Translations under genes and position numbers: made by a program
The notes under the pieces: model-generated
What the model was told of the DNA's origin: nothing
The model's database searches: none
The model's input: the letters and a program-made list of their open reading frames with translations, nothing else
Part shown: piece by piece, positions 42,165 through 50,640 of the stretch
Position numbering within the stretch: the stretch's first letter is position 1
How the letters are laid out: each line of letters starts with the position of its first letter
Origin: JALZVT01 sp039029135
Lineage (GTDB): Bacteria > Pseudomonadota > Gammaproteobacteria > Pseudomonadales > Azotimanducaceae
Length of the DNA stretch: 64,000 nucleotides
Direction: 5' to 3'
NCBI GenBank assembly: GCA_039029135.1
Contig: JBCCGT010000014.1
Span: 1-64,000 of the forward strand

Positions 42165-43412
42165 ATGGTCAACGCCCTGATTTGCCTGGTCGGCATCGCC
42201 GTGCTGTTTGCTGCCGCGCTGGCGTTGTCGCTCGATCGCGCACGCATCAATTGGCGCACGGTCGGGCTGGCTTTCGCCCTTCAGTTTCTGCTCGCGGGGA
42301 TCATTCTCTACTTTCCACCCGGGGTTGCGCTCTTAGAGCAGGCCAGCCTCGCCGTGGGCGCGGTGCTCGGCTACGCGCGCGAAGGCATCGAGTTCATGTT
42401 CGGTGACGCCGGTACCGGCAAGCTCGGCTTTATCTTCGCGTTTCAGGTGCTGCCCTCCATCATCTTCATGTCGTCCCTCATCAGCGTGCTGTACTACACC
42501 GGCATCATGCAGTGGATCGTGCGCCTGATCGGCGGGTCGCTGAGTCGACTGCTCGGCACGACGGCGCCGGAGTCCCTGTCCGCGGCGGCGAACATCTTCA
42601 TCGGTCAGACCGAGGCGCCGATCTCGATTCGCCCGTTTCTCGCCGGCATGACCCGCTCGGAGCTGTTCGCCGTCATGGTGGGCGGCATGGCGACCGTGGC
42701 GGGTTCCGCCATGGCCGGCTATGCGGCGATCGGGATCGAACTGAAGTACCTCATCGCGGCGAGCTTCATGGCCGCACCCGGTGCGTTGGCGATGGCGAAA
42801 CTGACCGTGCCGGAGACCGACACGCCGAAGGCCGACGTCACCGCGACGGCCGCGTTCGAGGACGACGCCGCCGGCGACGAGCCGCCGGTCAATCTGATAG
42901 ACGCGGCGGCCAAGGGCGCCTCCTCCGGCCTGCTGCTGGCCGTCAACGTCGGCGCCATGCTGGTGGCGTTCATCGCCCTGATCGCACTCGTCAACGGCGG
43001 CATCGGCTGGCTGACCAGCCTCGTCGGCATCGAAGGGATCACGATCGAGTACCTGCTCGGCCTGCTCTTCAGCCCGATAGCCTGGCTGCTTGGCGTGCCC
43101 TGGGCGGAGGTGCAGGTCGCCGGCAGCTACATCGGCCAGAAGCTGGTGCTCAACGAGTTCGTCGCCTATCTGGATTTCGTCGCCAATCGAGACACGATGG
43201 CGACCCACACTCAGGCCGTGGTGATCTTCGCGCTCTGCGGCTTCGCGAATTTCGCCTCGATCGCGATTCTGCTGGGCGGACTCGGTATGATGGCGCCCAG
43301 CCGCCGTCCCGAGATCGCGCGTCTCGGCGTTCGGGCGCTCATTGCCGCGACGCTCGCCAACCTGATGAGCGCGGCGATCGCCAGCTTTTTCCTCCATCTT
43401 GGTGCCTTATGA
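42165..43412 (+). CDS. CNT-family concentrative nucleoside transporter (NupC-like)
   Basis: 415 residues with the CNT core: three N-terminal helices, then 'VLPSIIFMSSLISVLYYTG', the re-entrant loop with 'IFIGQTEAPISIRPFLAGM' near residues 145-163 (Gln-Thr-Glu nucleoside/sodium site), 'GGMATVAGSAMAGY', and late 'VLNEFVAYLDF' followed by 'CGFANFASIAILLGG'. It would import nucleosides with protons or sodium. An AAGAAGAAG stretch precedes the ATG. Its TGA overlaps the start of the 2OG oxygenase gene by ATGA, so the two are translationally coupled. Confidence 0.93.
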   Translation: MVNALICLVGIAVLFAAALALSLDRARINWRTVGLAFALQFLLAGIILYFPPGVALLEQASLAVGAVLGYAREGIEFMFGDAGTGKLGFIFAFQVLPSIIFMSSLISVLYYTGIMQWIVRLIGGSLSRLLGTTAPESLSAAANIFIGQTEAPISIRPFLAGMTRSELFAVMVGGMATVAGSAMAGYAAIGIELKYLIAASFMAAPGALAMAKLTVPETDTPKADVTATAAFEDDAAGDEPPVNLIDAAAKGASSGLLLAVNVGAMLVAFIALIALVNGGIGWLTSLVGIEGITIEYLLGLLFSPIAWLLGVPWAEVQVAGSYIGQKLVLNEFVAYLDFVANRDTMATHTQAVVIFALCGFANFASIAILLGGLGMMAPSRRPEIARLGVRALIAATLANLMSAAIASFFLHLGAL

Positions 43413-44356
43413 CGGCTTCTGTGCCGACGCTCGACATCTCTCGGTTTGACGACAGCGCGACCGGTGCTCGAGACCGGTTCGTCGCCGAGCTCGGCGATGC
43501 CTTCGAGACCTTCGGGTTCTGCGGCATCAGCGGTCACGGCATTCCCGATGCGCTGATCGGTCGCGCTTACGACGCCATTCGCGCGTTTTTCGCGCTGGAC
43601 CAGGACACCAAGGACGGCTACTCCGGCGTGCCCGGCGGGGCTCGCGGCTACACCCGCTTCGGCATCGAAACCGCGAAGGATGCCAGCCACCCCGATCTGA
43701 AAGAGTTCTGGCAGGTTGGCCGCGAACTGGCGACGGGCGCGGACCGCCACGAGAGCCTGATGCCGAACCTGTGGCCGGAAGAGGTGGCCCTGTTTCGGGA
43801 ACGGCTGTATCCGCTGTATGAGGCGCTCGACGATCTGGGCGCGCGCGTGCTGGCGGCGCTCGCGCTGCACATGTCGCTACCGAGAGACTTTTTCGCCAAC
43901 AAGATCGATCGCGGCAACTCGATCCTGCGGCCGCTGCATTATCCGCCGATCGCGCAGGCGACGACGCCAAGCTTGCGCTCGGCGCCCCACGAGGACATCA
44001 ACCTGATCACACTGCTGGTCGGCTCGGAAGAGCCCGGCCTCGAGGTGCTGACCCGCGACGGCGACTGGAGCGCCGTGACCTCTCTGCCCGGTACGATCGT
44101 CGTCAACATCGGCGACATGATGCAACGGCTAACCAATCACAAACTGCCGTCCACCACCCACCGAGTGGTGAATTCACCAGAGGGCTTTGCGGGCCAGAGC
44201 CGTTATTCGGTACCCTTTTTCTGTCATCCGAATCCGGACTACCTGATCGAGACGCTGCCGAGCTGCATCAGTGCGGCTCACCCGGATCGATACCCTACGC
44301 CGATCACCGCCGACGACTACCTGACCCAGCGTCTCGTCGAGATCAACCTCCTGTAA
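43409..44356 (+). CDS. 2-oxoglutarate/Fe(II)-dependent oxygenase (isopenicillin N synthase family)
   Basis: 315 residues from the ATG at 43409, overlapping the CNT stop. N-terminal DIOX_N segment ('PTLDISRFDD', 'FCGISGHGIP'), then the jelly roll with iron ligands 'HEDINL' (His194, Asp196) and His251 in 'TTHRVVN', and the 2-oxoglutarate-binding Arg-x-Ser 'RYS' (Arg265, Ser267). All catalytic residues are present. Coupling to a nucleoside transporter suggests a nucleoside or base substrate, as in thymine/thymidine hydroxylases, but relatives also act on amino acids and alkaloids. Confidence 0.9.
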   Translation: MTASVPTLDISRFDDSATGARDRFVAELGDAFETFGFCGISGHGIPDALIGRAYDAIRAFFALDQDTKDGYSGVPGGARGYTRFGIETAKDASHPDLKEFWQVGRELATGADRHESLMPNLWPEEVALFRERLYPLYEALDDLGARVLAALALHMSLPRDFFANKIDRGNSILRPLHYPPIAQATTPSLRSAPHEDINLITLLVGSEEPGLEVLTRDGDWSAVTSLPGTIVVNIGDMMQRLTNHKLPSTTHRVVNSPEGFAGQSRYSVPFFCHPNPDYLIETLPSCISAAHPDRYPTPITADDYLTQRLVEINLL

Positions 44357-44383
44357 CCGGTCCGGCGGAAACGCTGGCCCGTC

Positions 44384-44533
44384 TCAGGAACCCTCGCGAT
44401 ATTCCTTGCCCCGCGACAGCACGATCACCACGACCGCGCGCACCTTCATGCCGTACTCGCTCGCGAGTCCCAGGCACTCCTGAAACGTCCAGACGTCCTG
44501 TTCGTCGATGCGCTGTTCCAGCGTCTTGGTCAT
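44384..44533 (-). CDS. Small ORF of 49 residues downstream of the photolyase
   Basis: An ATG at 44533 with GGGAGGACC immediately upstream, then 49 codons to TGA at 44384-44386. The peptide starts Met-Thr-Lys-Thr-Leu-Glu-Gln-Arg, has one Cys and one Trp, and a hydrophobic run 'RAVVVIVLSRG' near the C-terminus. It begins 49 bases past the photolyase stop on the same strand. The strong ribosome site and start make it likely to be translated; it resembles small helical conserved proteins but I do not recognise a family. Confidence 0.55.
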   Translation of the reverse strand: MTKTLEQRIDEQDVWTFQECLGLASEYGMKVRAVVVIVLSRGKEYREGS

Positions 44534-44581
44534 GGTCAGGTCCTCCCGAGCGCCGCGCGGCAATCTAGCACGGCGACCGGC

Positions 44582-46141
44582 TTACAGGTCTGAGTAGTCT
44601 GCCGGCGTCAGTCGCGCGCCCTGCGCGAGCCGTTCGTTCGTGCGCGCAAAGACCCGCGCGTCCCTCTCGCGCAGCGCCGGGTCCCTGCGTTCCACGTTCT
44701 TCAGCGGCAGCTTGATCCGCTGACAGTCTTGCAACCGCTGTGCGTTGCGCGCCAGAAACGCCCAATACATCGGCGTCAGCGGGCAGTCCTTGCGCGGATT
44801 AAACGCACAGTGACCGCAGTAGTCGCTCATTCGATGCACGTAGCCCGCGCCCGACACATACGGCTTAGTCGTGAACAATTCGCCGAGCGAAAACGTTCCC
44901 ATGCCCAGCACGTTCGGCTCGACGACCCAATCGAAGGCATCCAGATAAGCGACCCAGTACCAGTCCGATAGCTCAGCAGGATCCACGTCCAGCAGCGTCG
45001 CGATGTTGGCGAGAACCATGAGTCGCGTGATGTGGTGGCTGTAGCCGGTTGCCCACACGTCGGCCACCACGCGGTCGAGACATTCCAGACCAGAGCGCTG
45101 CCCCCAAAACGCCGCAGGCAAAGACGCGTGCGCCCGCAGCACATTGTTCGGCACGCTGCGAAAGCCATCGGTGGCTTCGTGCACGTGACGCATAAACTCG
45201 CGCCAGCCGAGCAGTTGGCGCACGAAGCCTTCTTTGCTTGCCAGTTCCAGGTCGAGCGCCAGGACGGCGTCCAGCACACGCCGAGGCAACAGCCGATGCA
45301 GATTCATGAGGGGCGCAAGGCGCGTGTGAAACAATCCCGGCGATTGCACGCTCATCGCATCTTCATAGGGTCCGAAGGTCGGCAGCGCGTGCGTAAGCGC
45401 CCAGCCCAGGGCGGATTCCGCGTCGGCCCGGGTCGCGGGCAGGCTGTCCAGATCGATCCGGCCAGGATGCGTGCCGTAGCGTGCCGCAACCAGCTCGGCC
45501 ACCTCGGTCTTGATCGGATCGCGTGCAAAACGCGGTTCGGCTGGCGCCGGGGGATCGCCTTTCCACGGCTTGCGATTGTCCGCATCGAAGCTGAATTTGC
45601 CGCCCACGGGCTTACCGGCCTGCATCATCACACCGCTGTCTCTGCGGACCTGACGATAGAACGCGTCCATGCGCCAGGGCACACGCCGCTGCGACGCGTT
45701 GAACTGCTCTGGCGTCGTCAGCCAGCCGGTATGGTCCACATAGGACAGCCAGCCCTCGTCAACCGCGCCCTGCAGCAGCGCGCGCAGCTCCCGCTCCGCC
45801 GGTCTCGCGCAGGTGATCGTGCCCAGCTCACGCGCCGCGTCCTGCAGCATGCGGCCATAGTCCGCCTCACCGATCAGATAGCGAACCGCCACGCCACGCC
45901 GCGCCTGCTCCAGCGCGAAGTGCCGTTGGTTTGCCAGGATGAGGGCCAGCTTCTGTTGGTGATAGGGGCGCTGCGCTGGCTTCCAGGCCGTCTCGATCAG
46001 AACGATACCGGTCGCGGCGGCCGGCTGGTCGGCGAGCGGACTCAGGTCCTCGTTGAGCTGGTCGTAGGGCACATAGCACCACCGTCGGCCGCGCTCATTC
46101 GTCGGCGCAAGCCGCCTCAACTGCTGCAGAAAAACGCTCAT
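44582..46141 (-). CDS. FeS-type cryptochrome/photolyase (deoxyribodipyrimidine photolyase-related protein)
   Basis: 519 residues, the length of the bacterial FeS photolyase/cryptochrome B branch (PhrB/CryB). N-terminal lumazine/Rossmann domain, then the FAD domain with 'TGYSHHITRLMVLANIATLL' near residues 358-377 and 'SDWYWVAYLDAFDWVVEPNVLGMG' (in part) downstream. Four Cys expected to hold a 4Fe-4S cluster: Cys near 354 ('GLECLD'), Cys442 and Cys445 ('YCGHC'), and Cys453 ('KDCPL'). The loop between the last two is shorter than in PhrB. It repairs (6-4) photoproducts or acts as a light sensor. Confidence 0.9.
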   Translation of the reverse strand: MSVFLQQLRRLAPTNERGRRWCYVPYDQLNEDLSPLADQPAAATGIVLIETAWKPAQRPYHQQKLALILANQRHFALEQARRGVAVRYLIGEADYGRMLQDAARELGTITCARPAERELRALLQGAVDEGWLSYVDHTGWLTTPEQFNASQRRVPWRMDAFYRQVRRDSGVMMQAGKPVGGKFSFDADNRKPWKGDPPAPAEPRFARDPIKTEVAELVAARYGTHPGRIDLDSLPATRADAESALGWALTHALPTFGPYEDAMSVQSPGLFHTRLAPLMNLHRLLPRRVLDAVLALDLELASKEGFVRQLLGWREFMRHVHEATDGFRSVPNNVLRAHASLPAAFWGQRSGLECLDRVVADVWATGYSHHITRLMVLANIATLLDVDPAELSDWYWVAYLDAFDWVVEPNVLGMGTFSLGELFTTKPYVSGAGYVHRMSDYCGHCAFNPRKDCPLTPMYWAFLARNAQRLQDCQRIKLPLKNVERRDPALRERDARVFARTNERLAQGARLTPADYSDL

Positions 46142-46240
46142 GGCCCCGAAGTCGTGTGTCGAATCGGGGCCACCCTACAGCCCGCCGGGCGACGCGCCAA
46201 CGCGTCGTCCAGGCTGTGGTTGACGTTCGCCGGCGCGGAC

Positions 46241-48295
46241 TCAGGAGGCCGGCTGGACCCAGATGGGTGAGGACCAGGCACGCTCCTGCAGGGTCGCCGG
46301 GAGATCCGGTCGCGGGGTCGTGCCCGCCTTGAGCGCATCCCAGGTCGACCAGCGACAGGTCGGATTTTCCAGCACGCGCGCGTAGTAGAACGCCCGCAGC
46401 GACGCGTCGAAGTCGGGATCGCGCCACACGGCCTTCAGCTCTGCGGCACCCGAATCGGCGGAGATGGAACAGTCGCTGAGATCGACCGCGGCGCCGTTGT
46501 CCGCACAGCGATGGGCGTCCGCGGCGGGGGCGGAACCATCGGCACAGGCGACGTCGAAGACACGCTCGTGGTGCTCGCCGTCGACCGTCCAACCCTTGAT
46601 GATCTGCAGCCGCTGCAGCGGCGCGGAGTCTGCGTCCTGACTGGCCCAGGCAAACAGAGCGGGTGCGCCCGACCCGGCTAGCAGCTCGCCACCCATCGCG
46701 GTGTGATCTCGATACAGGCGCTCGAGGTGATCAGGCGCGGCCACCAGCGCCTCGTCGATACCGACGCCGGCAAACAGGCGAATTTTCATGCGCGGACCGG
46801 ACGTCGCGAAGGTTTCCTTGCGCCGAAAGGCGCGGTAGATCGAATCGCGATCGTTGCGCTCCGCCCACACCCCGGTCAGGCCTGACGCTCCCCAGGTCTC
46901 ATAACCGCCGCTCGCGTAGGGCTCGCCGTTGATCTCCTTCAGGTTCACGCGTCCGGCGGAGCGCACGATTTCGGCGTTACCCGGCGACAGCGGCACGGAC
47001 CCGCGCCGTTCGCCGTCAGCATCGACAAGCCCGACCTTCGAAAAGAAGGTCTCTTCCTGAAACGACGCAGCACCCGTGTGCGTGTCCGAGGCCGCGACGA
47101 AGCCAAACTGATAGGCATTCACGATGCCCTGATCGGCCAGCTTCAGGCCGTCGAGCAGGGCGTAGCGCGCGTAGGAACCCACGGGCTCGCTGGGCAGCGT
47201 GGTCGCCACGCGATACGGCATGATCTCAAAGTCGGCCCACTCGTCGGTATCGGAGAGCAGCGGATGGGTCTCTGACGTGCCCTTGATCTGCGTGAGTTCG
47301 ATGAGGGGTTCGTTGCGGATGCGCTGTGCCGCGTAGCCGTCGTCGAGCGGATTGCCGGCCCAGTCGACCAGCTTGAACATCTGTCCATTGGAGCCGTTGG
47401 CGTTGTGCGGAATTGCGAGCGCCTCGATGCCTTCGGCACGCAGCCCGTCCATCCAGTCCCACAGATCTTCCGGGTTCTGACTGTGAAAGCGCGAAAACGG
47501 CACCGCGGGCAGCTTGTCGGCGTCGCGAAAAATCACGTTGCGATGGAGATTGCCCCGATCGTCGGTGGAGGTGGTGTACTCGTAGCCGACGAAGGTCGTG
47601 AAACTGCCCGGTCGATAGTGGGCCTCGGCAGCGGCGACGATGTCTGCCCAGGCGGCCCGCGCGATGCCGTCGACCATCTCGCCATCGACGCGCCCTTCGA
47701 CCACGCCGCTCAGCGTCTCGCCGAGAAAACCCTGAAACGCGCGCAGGCGCTGCGGCAGGCTTTCGAAGGTCATGTTGCTGGGCGCGTTCAGATCGTTCAG
47801 ATCGCGCACGAACGGATAACGCGAAAACTCGGTGCTGGTATCCGCCGCCGCGCTCACCGCCCCGAGGAACATCGCGTGATCGGTCACCGAGTAAAAGTCG
47901 AGCGGCCTCGGCAGGCGCACGTCGAAGCCTGCGGGGTGCGCGATGGCCTCGCCCTCGGCGTAACGATAGGCGTCGTAGGGCGACGCGATCGTGCCAAACG
48001 CAAAGGCATCGAAAGAATACTTGGTGTGCACGTGCAGATCGCCAAACAGCGCCGTGCGCGCCGCACTACGGGCCGGGTCGGCGACGATCAGATCGCGGGG
48101 CATGTCCAGCGTCATACCGTCGAAGCGGCGCGCGGCCGCCTGATCATCGGGATCGCCCTCGATCGCCTCGTGGAGGGCGTCGTGTAACTCAGCCGCAGAC
48201 ATCTCTGCGGCAGATTCGGTTTCGGGCGCGGATTCGCCGCAGCCGGCCAGACCGGCCAGCGCCGCCGCCACTAGCGCGTTGCATAAAACTCGCAC
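46241..48295 (-). CDS. DUF3604 lipoprotein (PHP-like metal-dependent hydrolase fold)
   Basis: 684 residues from a GTG at 48295, four bases after the nitroreductase stop, giving a lipoprotein signal 'LAGLAGCGES' with Cys near residue 17. The family starts after it: 'LFGDLHVHTKYSFDAF' (PHP-like His-x-His metal site), 'DFYSVTDHAMFLGA', 'YEYTTSTDDRGNLHRNVIF' (in part), 'VAASDTHTGA' and late 'TSGPRMKIRLFAG'. Members are secreted or periplasmic metalloproteins of unknown substrate found often in marine bacteria. Tight coupling to a nitroreductase is a possible clue. Confidence 0.85.
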   Translation of the reverse strand: MRVLCNALVAAALAGLAGCGESAPETESAAEMSAAELHDALHEAIEGDPDDQAAARRFDGMTLDMPRDLIVADPARSAARTALFGDLHVHTKYSFDAFAFGTIASPYDAYRYAEGEAIAHPAGFDVRLPRPLDFYSVTDHAMFLGAVSAAADTSTEFSRYPFVRDLNDLNAPSNMTFESLPQRLRAFQGFLGETLSGVVEGRVDGEMVDGIARAAWADIVAAAEAHYRPGSFTTFVGYEYTTSTDDRGNLHRNVIFRDADKLPAVPFSRFHSQNPEDLWDWMDGLRAEGIEALAIPHNANGSNGQMFKLVDWAGNPLDDGYAAQRIRNEPLIELTQIKGTSETHPLLSDTDEWADFEIMPYRVATTLPSEPVGSYARYALLDGLKLADQGIVNAYQFGFVAASDTHTGAASFQEETFFSKVGLVDADGERRGSVPLSPGNAEIVRSAGRVNLKEINGEPYASGGYETWGASGLTGVWAERNDRDSIYRAFRRKETFATSGPRMKIRLFAGVGIDEALVAAPDHLERLYRDHTAMGGELLAGSGAPALFAWASQDADSAPLQRLQIIKGWTVDGEHHERVFDVACADGSAPAADAHRCADNGAAVDLSDCSISADSGAAELKAVWRDPDFDASLRAFYYARVLENPTCRWSTWDALKAGTTPRPDLPATLQERAWSSPIWVQPAS

Positions 48296-48299
48296 GCCG

Positions 48300-48974
48300 C
48301 TACCACTGGTTGACGTGCATGACGGATCGCACATCCGGTCGATACGCGCGCTTGAACTCGGTGCCCTTCGTGTAGGCGATGGGAATCAGCGCCACCTGCA
48401 TGAAATCGTCGTAGGGAATGCCCAGCAGTTCGGCCACGGCCTGTTCGTGCATCAGGTGCAGCGTCGTCCACGCGGTGCCGAGACCGCGAGCGCGCGCCGC
48501 GAGCATGAAGTTCCAGGCCGCCGGGATAATCGAACCCAGCGTGCCCGCCTGAGCCATCACGCTGGCGCCCGCCGCCCCGTCCGAGCGTCCGCTGATACAG
48601 GGAATCATCAGCACCGGCGCGCGCCCCATGTTGTCAGCCAGGTATTCGGCGCTGGACGTCGAGCGCTCCTGACTCGCGAGCAGCGACGCGTCGCCGCTGT
48701 CCTTGTGCAGATGGTGTATCGCTACCGGCATCGTCCGGTAGACCTCGAAAGCCTGACGATAAAAGTCGCCGATGGCGGCCCGCTTGTCAGGGTCGGTCAC
48801 GAACACAAATTGCCAGCCCTGTGAGTTAGAGCCGGAAGGCGCTTGCACCGCCAGTTCCATGCACTCTTCCAAAACCTCGGACGACACCTCGCGATCGAAG
48901 TCGAGCCGTTTGCGCACGGCGCGCGTCGTGCCGAGCAGATCGTCGTTCGAAAGCCCCAGTTGTGGATGGGCCAT
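48300..48974 (-). CDS. Nitroreductase family protein
   Basis: 224 residues from the ATG at 48974 (AGGGGAG upstream). FMN-binding elements: 'TTRAVRKRLDFDREVS' near residues 14-30, 'APSGSNSQGWQFVFV' and 'GLGTAWTTL'. Typical length for a single-domain oxygen-insensitive nitroreductase. It may reduce nitro groups, quinones or enones. It opens a minus-strand unit followed at once by the DUF3604 gene and then the photolyase. Confidence 0.88.
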   Translation of the reverse strand: MAHPQLGLSNDDLLGTTRAVRKRLDFDREVSSEVLEECMELAVQAPSGSNSQGWQFVFVTDPDKRAAIGDFYRQAFEVYRTMPVAIHHLHKDSGDASLLASQERSTSSAEYLADNMGRAPVLMIPCISGRSDGAAGASVMAQAGTLGSIIPAAWNFMLAARARGLGTAWTTLHLMHEQAVAELLGIPYDDFMQVALIPIAYTKGTEFKRAYRPDVRSVMHVNQW

Positions 48975-49093
48975 GACCACTCCCCTTGCTGCATTGACCA
49001 GACAGACACCATAGCAGGCCGGCCTGAGCGGCGCGCGTGAGCCCGTCAGCCGGATGTTGCAAGATGGGCGCACGAACCACAGGAAAAACGTCC

Positions 49094-49669
49094 ATGAGCC
49101 TGATACCCCCTGCCGCCGACGATCCGCAGTTCGAGCCCCTGTTCAAAATGGTCGAGGCCGGCATGGGCTTCGTTCCCAACAGCATGCGCACGATGGCGCA
49201 CTGGCCGGAACTGTTGCAGGCCTTCGGGGGTCTGGGCGGCACGGTGCTGAATTCGGGCGAGGTCGATGCGAGCCTCAAACAGCTCATCGCGTTCGTCGTC
49301 AGCAACGCCGCCGGCTGCCGCTATTGCCAGGCGCACACGTCGCACAGCGCGGAGCGACGCGGCGTCGACGCCGACAAGCTGGCCGCAGTGTTCGAGTTCG
49401 AATCGAGCCCGTTGTTTGATCCTGCCGAACGCGCGGCGCTGCGCGTCGCGGCCCACGCGGGCATGGTGCCCAACGCCGTGGAGCCGGATCACATGGCGCA
49501 GCTGCGCGCGCACTACAGCGATCGCCAGGCGGTCGAGATCGTGGCAGTCATCTCGCTGTTCGGCTATCTGAACCGCTGGAACGACACCATGGCCACGACC
49601 CTCGAAGACACGCCAAAGACCTTCGCTAGCGAACATTTGAAAGACTGGGAGATCGGCAAACATGCCTAA
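49094..49669 (+). CDS. Carboxymuconolactone-decarboxylase/AhpD-like peroxidase-related protein
   Basis: 191 residues from the ATG at 49094 with AGGAAAA upstream. Two alpha-helical CMD modules; the AhpD-like redox pair Cys-x-x-Cys is in 'GCRYCQAHTSHSA' near residues 75-87 with the downstream His relay. Proteins of this type are thiol-dependent peroxidase helpers or decarboxylases. Its stop overlaps the SDR start by eight bases, so they are co-translated. The small promoter region is shared with the divergent nitroreductase. Confidence 0.87.
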   Translation: MSLIPPAADDPQFEPLFKMVEAGMGFVPNSMRTMAHWPELLQAFGGLGGTVLNSGEVDASLKQLIAFVVSNAAGCRYCQAHTSHSAERRGVDADKLAAVFEFESSPLFDPAERAALRVAAHAGMVPNAVEPDHMAQLRAHYSDRQAVEIVAVISLFGYLNRWNDTMATTLEDTPKTFASEHLKDWEIGKHA

Positions 49670-50501
49670 CGAACACTTACACGGCCGCGTGGTTGTCATC
49701 ACCGGCGCCGGCGGCGGCTTCGGGCGGCTGATCGCGCAGCGCTGCGGCACGCTTGGCGCGCGCGTCGTCTGTGCGGACGTCGACGGTAACGCCGCCGAGG
49801 CAGCCGCCGTCGAGATCATCGAGGCCGGCGGCCAGGCGCTGGGCGTCACTGCCGATGTCACCGACGCCGCGGCGATGCAGGCACTGGCAGCCAGCGCGAC
49901 GGAGACGTTCGAGCGGATCGACGTGTGGATCAACAACGCCGGCATCATGCCGCTCGCGTTCTATGCCGATCACGCCGCAGCCCTGAACGCATGGCACCGC
50001 TGCATCGACATCAATATCAAGGGCGTACTCAACGGCATTGTCGCCGCGTTCGACCCCATGATGCAGGCCGGCCGCGGCCACGTCGTCAATGTGTCGTCGA
50101 TCTACGGCAACTTCCCGGTGGTCGGTGCCGGCGTCTACGGCGCCACCAAGTCGGCCGTGAACTTCCTCTCGGAGTCCCTGCGCGTGGAGTCGGCCGGCAA
50201 GATCAAGGTCACCATCATCAAGCCCACCGGGGTGCCGGCGACCAACCTGGGCAGCGCGGTGGTCAATCCGGCCGCGGTTACGGGTATCCTCGGCCAGAAC
50301 ACCGCGAGCTACGGCGCGACGCTGGCCGCCATGGCCAGCGGCGAACTCGACGGCGACGCGATGTCCGCCGACAGCATCGGCTACAAGGTGCTGGCACCCG
50401 AGCACATCGCGGATCAGGTGGTCTACGCGATCAACCAGCCCTGGGGCGTGTCGATCGGGGACGTCACCATTCGCGCGGCTGGCGACGAGTACATCCTGTA
50501 G
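49662..50501 (+). CDS. Short-chain dehydrogenase/reductase (SDR)
   Basis: 279 residues, start overlapping the AhpD-like gene. 'TGAGGGFG' at residues 14-21 (dinucleotide loop), 'NNAGIMPLAF', catalytic Ser in 'VVNVSSIYGNFPVVGAG' and 'VYGATKSAVN' (Tyr near 157, Lys near 161). An Asp after strand 2 ('CADVDGNA') suggests NAD. Close in pattern to SDRs of terpene or aromatic alcohol oxidation. Substrate not known. Confidence 0.88.
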   Translation: MPNEHLHGRVVVITGAGGGFGRLIAQRCGTLGARVVCADVDGNAAEAAAVEIIEAGGQALGVTADVTDAAAMQALAASATETFERIDVWINNAGIMPLAFYADHAAALNAWHRCIDINIKGVLNGIVAAFDPMMQAGRGHVVNVSSIYGNFPVVGAGVYGATKSAVNFLSESLRVESAGKIKVTIIKPTGVPATNLGSAVVNPAAVTGILGQNTASYGATLAAMASGELDGDAMSADSIGYKVLAPEHIADQVVYAINQPWGVSIGDVTIRAAGDEYIL

Positions 50502-50514
50502 CCGCCCACCGACC

Positions 50515-50549
50515 ACCCGCCGAGGCTCGCGGCAGGAGTCCCGGCGGGT
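50515..50549 (+). repeat. Hairpin after SDR gene (possible terminator)
   Basis: ACCCGCCG at 50515-50522 and CGGCGGGT at 50542-50549 pair perfectly over 8 bp with a 19-base loop, 14 bases after the SDR stop. No T-tract follows. It may end the short two-gene transcript weakly. Confidence 0.3.
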
Positions 50550-50640
50550 ACCCTCTAACCAGTCGAGGAGACGGGCCCAGCCGCGCGGAGAATCGAGGGA
50601 AGAACCAGCGCTAGCACTAGCGGAACCACCAGGGGAGGAC

